A DNA stretch of 64,000 nucleotides, from positions 23,037,426 to 23,101,425 of the forward strand of contig NC_090447.1 in assembly GCF_031143425.1 (NCBI RefSeq), written 5' to 3'. The notes beneath the pieces were generated by a model. The model was not told the origin of the DNA and made no database searches. It saw only the letters and a list, made by a program, of their open reading frames with translations. Numbering within the stretch: the first letter of the stretch is position 1; every line of letters begins with the position of its first letter. This DNA is from Pleurodeles waltl. Taxonomy: Eukaryota; Chordata; Amphibia; Caudata; Salamandridae. A program made the position numbers and the translations under genes. Below, piece by piece: positions 56,016 through 64,000 of the stretch.

Positions 56016-58234
56016 CTGTAGCTTATGTTTTCAAATTAAAAACTGCTTCAATTTTAAAATGGGGGCTACTATTGATTGTACTAAAATAAATAATGACTAG
56101 CCATACAAAGATTTTGCGTCATGTTTGTGTGACTTTTTTCATGCATTCCAGACGCAAAATCCTTGTTGGCATTTTACAAACCAACAGAAATGCTTATTTG
56201 CATTTCATTGTAAGAAAAAAAAAGTTCTGCCTGCCTAGCGTTACTTTGTATCAGGAAGGGGTTCAATGGTTGGTGCATGGGTGTTCCTGTGCATCTGTTC
56301 TTGGTATTTGACAGAAATCCACATGTACAACGTCTATTAGATATGAACTTTTGGCAAAATCCAGGACCTTCTAGAGGCCGGTGTAACAAAGAGAAATGTC
56401 TTCTATGCGCTGTTTCCTCTTTGCATGTGTTCTGCGTGCTGCAGCACACAGACATAGAGGAAAAAAACTCAGAGGGTATTTCTTGTGCAAAAAAGGGCCC
56501 CTTCCTACACAATCCTGACCATAACGAAGACACCCTTGCACTATGGCACGGGGTGCTTGAATTGGCAGAAGGCAGCAGACAGTGCACTAGCACATAAAAG
56601 AGCATAACATAACCATTTCTTGGAAGATATGCTGCAGTTTTGCTCTCCCCACGTGATAAAGCGCATCAACTTTCCTTGCTGTATTGTGCCACTTGTTCCA
56701 CAAAATATGCTGTGGAATCACACATGTGGCAAGCTGAAATAAAACTTTGTTTCCTTTGTCTTTTTTTAGGGTCTTTGAAGAAGTTCTCTAGAATAGTTCA
56801 TTGGATGGCAACATCAATAAGCTAAGTGTTTTTTTGATTTTCCACTTTGTTTCTCATACACACCTTACAAACTCACCCACCCACCCAAGATTGTATGCAT
56901 ATTTGTGGCTTCTATGTAGGACAAAGCATTTCAGAAGGAAGGTTTTCAACAGGTTTTAGCCAGTCAACCATGATGGCATCTCAGTGGATGACTGATGCAC
57001 AGGCCCTTACTTGCTTTATGGGGGACAGGTCTGAGGTAGGATCAAATACTGCAACAGCATCCGAGGGAGAGGAAAATGGAGAGGAAACTGGGACAGATTT
57101 CAGTTGGTAGAATTCCATCCATTGACTAGGAATTCTGAAAAACATGGTCATAGCAGGATTAATGTCCCTTTGCAATCACAATCTGTGCAATGGAGTGCCA
57201 GTCGCAATGTAGACCAACCCACAGAGCAGACTTGTGCAGCAGCAAGCATAGGCAAGTTTTTTTCTTGCCAGTCCCTCGACTCCAAATTCCCCTGTTCAAT
57301 GCAAAACAGTTTCTGAGGGAGCATGGATGCTCTCTTTGACCTCATTCTATAGCACATTGGTGGACTCCCGCTTCACTTAGGGAGATATTTATGGACCTTG
57401 CACTCACAATGAGGATACTGCACAAAGCAAGAGTTCAGTCCTACTAGTTTACTTGCACATTTTTTGTAAAACTCAGCTTCCCACTGGACATAAGTAGAGG
57501 TGGGCTTAACTTATGTAACTTACTATAAGTAAATATGCAAAATTACAGCACAATTGGGCAAGATCAGCCAGCAGCCATCCACACTCTGTTCCTGTGCGTT
57601 TGGGTAGGCATTTGTGACTGGTAGACCTGGGAATGTGTCAGAATTGCATGCCTCCCCACCAGAGGCACAACAAAGAGAAATATCTTTATTTTTCCTTTTT
57701 GTTTCCTCTGAGAAATGTTTTATGTGCAGGAAGGTGATGCTTCCTAATCAAAAGCAAACATGCCTACAACATAGGAACCCTTGCACCATGGTGCAAGGGT
57801 GCTTGATTGGCATTATAGAGCAGTTTGTGCACCAGCACAGGCAGATGGCAGGAAAGTGCCATATATTGTGTGATAGGGTCATTCCTATCATGTAACACAG
57901 CAAGGTGGCTTACTGCATTCTATGAAATATTGATAAATATTGTCACATATTTATAAAGATATTTCTCCTCATTGTGCCTCTGGTGGAGAGGTGTACAATT
58001 CTGATGCATTATCAGGTCTACCACTGTTGGCAAATCTGAGAATGTGTCAGAATGCATGGGTGGATGTGTGGGAACAAGCACGCTCCGCCCATGGTACGTC
58101 TCCTTACTGCAGAGTAAAGCAAGCAACCTGCGGTGCATTACTCAAAGTTTATCAAGCCAAGCAAGGTGGCCTTGCCTGGCTTGATGAATCTCATTTAAGT
58201 TTTTTTAGGTTGCCCTTTAATGATGCAAGGGTGA
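56016..58234. other. Unassigned repeats between Harbinger copies 2 and 3
   Basis: No gene established. Two diverged copies of one unknown repeat are visible, about 56370-56600 and 57660-57850, sharing ACAAAGAGAAAT and the TTGCACTATGG/TTGCACCATGG block. A perfect 22-bp palindrome lies at 57778-57799. Confidence 0.4.
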
Positions 58235-58566
58235 TGCAAAACCTTGGGCATCCCAGATGCAGCAATGAAATGCATTCCTGGAGGGCATCCACGGTGGATT
58301 GGCAGCCCAACAGAGATCGTTTCAGGCTCTGGCCTCCTCTCTGATGGCAGCCAGTGTGCCTGTTCCTACCGTCCCCCCTCCAACTACCACTTCCCAGTCC
58401 CAGTCACCTCAACCCAAACCCATACCATGCTTACATACAGACAAGCATGCACACAAAACATCACACAAGAGTGTCACAGACAAACACAAGCAGCACACTT
58501 GAGGCCACAAGCACTCACACAAACACAGTTGCACACACAACAACATCTACTGCCTCCACTGTCTCC

Positions 58567-58597
58567 CCCTCCTCCTCCTCCTCCTCCTCCTCCTCCG
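58567..58597. repeat. (CCT)n microsatellite
   Basis: About ten CCT triplets within the poly-Ser part of the MybB remnant. Confidence 0.9.
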
Positions 58598-59197
58598 TCA
58601 CAGTCACATCCGTACTCACACCTGCATGCACTGCATCAACATCCACAACCACCATCACCACACCAAGCAACACACACACCTCACTTGCAGACACCTCCAC
58701 AACATCCATCCATGCATCCCATGTGTCCTCCCCCACCCTGTCTGCCCCCCCTCCTAAGAGACACAAATGCACGCACTCAGACCCCCAACAGCCATCCACC
58801 TCACATCAGCACACTGCCCATGCACCTGTACCCAAGTCCAGCAGACGTACACCTTCACAAAAACTCCCTCAACCTCCACTCCCATCCCTGCTCCCTCGTC
58901 CCACCCCACCATCCCTAAGAAGCTTTTTCTTGCCCAACTTGACCTCTTCCTTCTCCTTCCACCCCCCCATCCTGCCCGTAAGTGCAGGGCCCCAATGACC
59001 TAGCCCAGCACCTCAGCCAGTCTGCCACTGCTCCCATCAAATTAACAGCTGCTGGCACGAAGGGGCCCCAGAGTGTGACAGCTGCCACTCCTACTGTGAG
59101 CACACCTCCGCCTCAGAAAGGGAGGACTAGGGTGGTGAAACCCAAGGGACGTGAGATCGGGACAGTGGAAGCACCTCCTAGTCGTGGAGGCAAGAAA

Positions 59198-59625
59198 GGG
59201 TAGGATCCCACTCCACCACCCAAGAAAGGGAAGGACCCACTCCACCACCCAAGAAAGGGAAGACTCCCACTCCACCACCGAAGAAAGGGAAGGATCCCAC
59301 TCCACCGTCCAAAAAAGGGAAGGTTCCCCCTCCATCTCCAAAGAGAGGCAAGAGGCCCCCTCCACCAGCAGTGGGCAAGGAGCCCTCACCTCTAGCAGAG
59401 GCAGGCAGGGTAACACCTCCATCAGCAGAGGGCCAGGAGCCCTCACCTCCAGCAGAGGCAGGCAGGGTAACACCTCCACCAGCGGTGGGCAAGGAGCCAT
59501 CCCCTCCAGCTGAGACACAACAGCCCTCACCTCCAACTGAGACACAGCAGCTCTCACCTCTAGCTAAGACACAGCAGGGCTCACCTCCATCTGAGACACA
59601 GCAGCCCTCACCTCCAGCAGAGGGC
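59198..59625. repeat. Coding-type tandem repeats at the MybB 3' end
   Basis: Four to five units of about 30 bp (CCACTCCACCACCCAAGAAA plus GGGAAGGAC) are followed by two 57-bp units and about four 27-bp units (CCCTCACCTCCAACTGAGAC plus ACAGCAG). They sit where copy 1 has its Ala-Gln and 30-bp repeats, but the unit sequences differ. Confidence 0.8.
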
Positions 59626-60175
59626 ATGTAGGCTACCCTCCAGGGACTGTTGTACAAGGAGCCCCCTCCAGAACTAGTGGGCAAGTTCCCCACCTCAGAG
59701 ACTGTAACCTTGCACTCCCCAGCTAAGGTAAATGGACATGGAGCCCCCTCCAGAAACAGTGGGCAAGTTCCCCACATCAGCTGAGGTGCCCCCCACCCCC
59801 CTACCACCTGAGGTGCCTGCAGATTTCCAACATGAAGCACAGTGTAGTGCGGATATTGTCAGGAAATAATTTGGGTCTTGGACTGTGTCCTGTGGCCATG
59901 TGGGCCTTTTGTACTTTGGACTGGCCATTGGCCCTTTCTGGACATTTATTCCAATTTGTTTTCCACATAGACAATATGGTGGCTGTTGGCATCAGATTAA
60001 AATATCAGTTGAACGTAAATGTAGTCCTTGCAGTATTATGATGTGTCCTGTGACTTTGGTTTTCCTCTGCAGCTGGTTGTGTGTATGGTGTGTGTGTGAA
60101 TGGTTTGTTTTGTGTTGTGTGTGTCACTCTCCTTTTCCTCCCTCCCTCCCTTGTGTGCTAGGTGGCTGTACTCAC

Positions 60176-60258
60176 CGTCGTCGTCTTTGTCAGCGTTGGT
60201 GTTCCTGGTGGAGCATGGCGTAGAACAGCATCGGGAAGACTTGTAGTTCGGGTTCCAT
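60176..60258 (-). pseudogene. HARBI1-like: HARBI1 first exon (copy 3)
   Basis: Again 83 nt, ATG 60258 to donor GTGAGT after 60176, starting MEPELQVFPMLFYAMLHQEH. One TGA lies near its end. The main exon is absent from this truncated copy. Confidence 0.75.
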
Positions 60259-60789
60259 GGTGGCGGTGGTCTTCTCTGTGTCTCTGATGGTGAGTCTTTC
60301 GTTTACTTTTCAGTGTTTCTGCCAGGCTTTTGATGGTGTGGGTACCGCCCCAGAAAACGTGGCGGATTGCTATGTCATAATATGGTGGGCAGTACCTTGG
60401 CTTCCGCCTGGTTGTTGATGTCTGCCGTCGTAGTCAGTGGTGTTAACACCCTGTCGGTAGGTGTGGTACTTTGGCTGTCTATAGGAGTTATCCCCGCTAT
60501 GGTCATAATCTGGCAGTAATTACCACCAGCCTGTTGGCTGTATTACCACCACTTTAACAGTCACCGCCATTGTCATAATGACCATCTATGTGTATTTTCA
60601 GACACTGATGTCTGATGAAGACAATAGGTCATATTTCTAAAACACATTTAAAGCTCTCAGGTTATTAACTTTGCTCAGCCCTGGAGGTGACACAGCTGGT
60701 TCACCAACTAACTCACAGGACAGGTCATGTGCTGGACCACATTTCTGCCAGGGAGGGACTGATCATTGTGTAGACTGTGGAAGAGGTTT

Positions 60790-62680
60790 TATGATCTGAC
60801 TACAGGATGATTTCCTTCTGTCAATATAAGCACAGTGTCTCCCCCTCTCGAAAATTACCCACTACTATGTATCTGAAATCTAAGTCTAGCCTCCAGACTA
60901 ATATAGCTATTTTTATGGAACAGTTCCATTTTTGGATCTGGGGAGCACTCAACAGAGTGCCGCCAATTAAAAAGCAGGACTCCCAGGTATACCCGAGAAT
61001 CAGCACAGGCCACAAGGAAATGTAAAGAATTTGAGAGACTCTGGAGACAGGGTATTCCGAAGTGGAAAGAGTCCTATAAAGCAGAACTTAAACCTATATT
61101 AGGCTCCTGAAACTTGTATGGACAAGTATTATCATAACAAAAGTGTGTCTGCTAACAACCCTACTGGAGAACTCTTCTCAGTGTACACGTTTTTAGTTAA
61201 AAGTATTCATCATTTACTTAAAGTCTCACCTAGACAAAGCTTCTTCTCAGGTTTGGATGATGTTTTCAGACCAAGAATGATACTGTTCTATCTACAGTTG
61301 AACCCACAGGGATGCTAATGGAAGACTCAAAGCCGGATACTATTTTGCAACAAAATAAATGATCTGAGTTCTCTCTTATGACAGAAGTGGAGCGAAGGTA
61401 TAAAATCTCGTTGAATAAATCAGGTTCTTCTCTTGACCCCTGTCCCACATTTTTCTCTCCGTGGATCACCATGATGAGCAAAAACTCTTTAAAAAGTGGG
61501 ACTGGTCCGGCATTTTGTAAAACAGCATTAGTTGTGCCACTTTTGAAAAAGGAAACACTATATCCAAATGTTCCTTCTAATTATTATCCTATTTCTCTTC
61601 TTCCCTTCCTTGCTAAAAATCTTGGAAAGCTGGGTTAATAAGCAGTTAGGCACATATTGCGATGAAAATGAGTCGTACAATAAGCATCAATCAAGTTTTC
61701 AGTCTTGCTTTAGCACAAAAACGGTGCTTACACCTTAATCCGGGTGATTAAGGATGCAAGGGACTCTGCCACTCTTGTAGTTCTTGACTTGTCAGCAGCC
61801 TTCGACACCGTTCCACATGCTGCATTATTAAAAAGACTCTCACTAGCGTTGGTCTGGGAGATAAGCCACTCCCATGGTTTTAGTCCTTTCGGAAGAACAG
61901 AACACAGGTAGTGCAGATGGCATCCTTTAGTTCAGTCTTTAAAGATATCACCTGTGGTGTCCAGCCCTTAGCCCTACACTTTTTAATATTATTGTGGACC
62001 CCCTTGGCAGACCTAATTGCCTCTTATTGATCTCACCTCTATACCTACACTGATGGTATTTAAATCATCACCTGTAATGAGGGTGGCATTTCACAACTCC
62101 AGGAGCAATTCAGGAGCTGCATGATTAAGGTGCCCTGATGGATGAATGTAACTCTTTCCACCTTAACTATGATAGGACGGATGTTTCGATTTTTGGGAAT
62201 CTCTCCATATAGTCCCATATGCGATGGCCTCATTCTTTGTGTGAATTCACAGTATCCGCTGCCTATGAGTTTTATTCACAAGATGAGTTGCACATTAATA
62301 AGTTGAAGTCTACATGCTTCCTGTTTCTGAAACAATTCAGGAAGATTACTCAGCTTATTCCTCAAGACTCCTGGTGCTGGTGCAAACCCTGCAGCCAAGC
62401 AAACTGGACCACTGCAATGTTCTCTATATTGGGCTCCCTGAGTCCCTTATTTGGAGGTTACAACTCATACAGAATGCAGCCGCCAGATTGATCTTTGGGA
62501 AGAGAGATATTTGACAGTGCGTCCCCCATCTTAGACAGCTACACTGGTTACCTATTAAGAATAGATGCCAGTTTACATAGCCTTTCATCCCAGATTATCC
62601 CGTTCAGTAGTGCCATTCCGAGCTTAGGTACCTAACAGTAATCATTTTGAGAGGCAAAGAGGAAATTATCAGAGCAAATT
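60790..62680 (+). pseudogene. CR1/L2-type LINE ORF2, decayed
   Basis: RNA-templated reverse transcriptase of a non-LTR element. In order: linker-type sequence (KEFERLWRQGIPKWKESYKA), the RT entry motif TALVVPLLKKETLYPN and NYYPISLLPFLAKNL (61510-61630), QSSFQSCFSTKT, the LDLSAAFDTVPHAALLKRL block carrying the first RT Asp (about 61780-61840), a ruined YADD box (YTDG, about 62040), and the C-terminal SKLDHCNVLYIGLPE, LQLIQNAAARLIFGKR and LRQLHWLPI blocks (62390-62560) typical of the CR1/L2 group. Frames change many times with numerous stops. No endonuclease part is recognised on the left. Confidence 0.8.
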
Positions 62681-62749
62681 ATGGTGTGTTGCTATCCTCA
62701 TTCACTGAGAGTGTCACTCGCTGAATATCACAGACCCTGTTACTGGTGG

Positions 62750-63360
62750 GTTGTGTTGTGCAAATAAAAAAGATTATAACACCCACATTTGTTCTACTTT
62801 TCCACAACATACCCTTCCCACTGGGGAGTCCCTTCTTTCAATCACTTAAAGCTCAGATGATACGACTAGCACAGGCAGGAAGCAACCCCGCATCCAATGG
62901 GCCACCCTTACGCTTCCATTCTCTAAGGGAGGGTTTAAGGTGCCAGATATGGAACTGTACATCTCTGCACTCAGCACATTATCCTATTCATTGGTCCAAA
63001 CCCCCTACATTTCTTCCACACTTAGCAATAGAGCAGGGATACATGGCCCCTGTTCCCTGAACCTCTTACATGGTTGGCTTTAAACACTTTAGCAGACACC
63101 ATGGTTGCATGTACCTCCAAAACATGGCGTAGGATGGTCCGAAGACTAGACAAACCACTGCTAGATTTCCGACTCGTACTGCTCCTTTATCATCCACCCA
63201 TCATACAGGAGAATGCCTGGAGGCTCCAGAGGCAGGATTCGTACATTGGGGTGATCCCTCTGAAGAGGGCTCCTTCATATCCCACGCTGAGGTCTTTGAT
63301 GGAGGATAACCATCCCCATTGGACATATTTTTGTATATTCAGTTCTGACACAATGTGAAA
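62750..63360 (+). pseudogene. L1-like ORF2 C-terminal fragment
   Basis: It matches the thumb and C-terminal part of L1/Tx1 ORF2: HNIPFPLGSPFFQSLKAQMI, SKGGFKVPDMELYISALS (shifted frame), LSNRAGIHGP, KTWRRMVRRLDKPLLDF and YHPPIIQENAWRLQR. It ends near TGA 63358, followed by AT-rich sequence. It lies directly behind the CR1/L2 remnant in the same orientation but is a separate insertion. Confidence 0.68.
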
Positions 63361-63700
63361 GCTGCCACCCAGACCTTTCCTAACAAACCTCCTAGGCAAA
63401 ATGTCCCTCTTATATCAGACCGCACAGATTGAGGTCCCACACGCTTGGGGAAATGCATGGGCAATGGGAATTGTTGGAGTGTGACTTTTAAAATTAATAT
63501 TAACATGTAAATCTCGCAATATAATGTATAATCAAACTGCATAGAAAATCTGTTAACGTAGAAAAGAATACACACGTTTCAAATGTGCCCAACGGGAGTG
63601 TCCACCAATGTATACAAAGACTAATGAAACTTATTAATGATGAATTAATGATGTACTAATGTATGAATTTGTACTAGCATATTATAATTAGAGTCATGTT
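63361..63700. other. AT-rich sequence, no feature seen
   Basis: Possible L1 3' UTR in the first half, then a short TTAATGATG/TACTAATGTATG quasi-repeat at 63630-63690. Confidence 0.4.
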
Positions 63701-64000
63701 TGTTAAACTAGATTACTAGGCCTTAGCTTAGCGAGGGTCTGGGCCTAGCTGCCTGGTCTCATATTAACTTTGTTTTTCTAACGTGCAATGTGCTGCTTTC
63801 CTGAAGGACACAAAGCTGTACTTTTCCAGAAGTTAGAGATATGTGTGTGTAGTCGTAGTAAATTATTTCTCATGAGACCCGACTTGCTCAAGGAGACATT
63901 CTTGCTAAATGCAGCAGTGTAATTCGTAACAGGTACAAGGCTTTCTGGACCAGGAGAAGACAATGGGACTACTGACTAGAGCGTAGAGTGTAACTTTTCT
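63701..64000 (+). mobile_element. Possible start of an LTR, running off the window
   Basis: TGTTAAACTAGATTACTAGG opens a stretch resembling an LTR 5' part (CCTTAGCTTAGCGAGGG). The second end is outside the window, so this is weak. Confidence 0.28.

Larger units (their letters stand above)
58240..59631 (+). pseudogene. MybB C-terminal remnant (copy 3)
   Basis: It opens with FLEGIHGGLAAQQRSFQAL-like sequence in shifting frames, then a Ser/Thr-rich stretch with a (CCT)n run giving poly-Ser. It ends with Lys-Gly-Lys repeats (PTPPPKKGKDPT) and a Pro-Ser-Thr-Glu-Gln repeat ending EGM at 59631. No DNA-binding domain remains. Confidence 0.65.
58235..60586 (+). mobile_element. Right half of a third Harbinger element
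   Basis: It starts abruptly within MybB exon 3 (AGATGCAGCAATGAAATGCA, matching 53729 onward) and ends in a right inverted repeat, reversed GATGGTCATTATGAC, with TAT following (60587-60589). It keeps the MybB tail and HARBI1 exon 1 and has lost the rest. The left end is a truncation. Confidence 0.82.

Overview
This 64 kb window is vertebrate nuclear DNA made almost entirely of transposable elements nested in one another. I find no host gene, rRNA or CRISPR array. The mix of families (Gypsy elements with roughly 3 kb LTRs, Harbinger elements with GGCGGT-rich ends, L1/Tx1-like and CR1/L2-like LINEs, a hAT with CAGTGGTTCCCAA ends) suggests a giant-genome salamander, probably a newt such as Pleurodeles. 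That assignment is inference from remembered repeat families, not a database match.

Layout. 1-5353: two minisatellites (76-bp and 10-bp units), a decayed Gypsy integrase, an L1 scrap and an LTR scrap. 5354-15037: a minus-strand Gypsy element with a 3.9 kb 3' LTR (including a nested MITE), RT-RNase H, gag-protease and a truncated 5' LTR. 15038-16732: a TATA-bearing promoter or LTR fragment followed by a 90-bp tandem array. 16736-28918: a 12.2 kb Harbinger element with three genes. 28922-42830: an L1 on the minus strand, split by a solo LTR that itself holds two solo LTRs of another family in opposite orientations, and by a 1 kb Harbinger MITE. 42831-47959: a Gypsy RNase H remnant interrupted by a hAT and a SINE, AT-rich DNA and an ERV-like LTR. 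47960-56012: a second three-gene Harbinger. 58235-60586: the right half of a third. 60590-64000: CR1/L2-like and L1 LINE remains and the edge of a further LTR.

The most interesting system is the Harbinger design. Two elements of different subfamilies share one layout: TIR, a plus-strand Myb/SANT gene (MybA), the body of the HARBI1-type DDE nuclease on the minus strand, a second plus-strand SANT-like gene (MybB), then a tiny 83-nt first exon of HARBI1 next to the far TIR. MybB therefore lies antisense inside the first intron of HARBI1. The 83-nt exon recurs with the same length and a GT donor in all three copies. In the two complete elements its phase matches the main exon exactly. In known Harbinger systems the Myb-like partner brings the nuclease into the nucleus and binds the ends; here there appear to be two such partners. 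GGCGGT/ACCGCC clusters at both ends and between the divergent genes are candidate binding sites.

A second unusual structure is a 0.9 kb MITE, present twice (7836-8747 and 54948-55871), whose length is mostly a chain of about a dozen consecutive hairpins.
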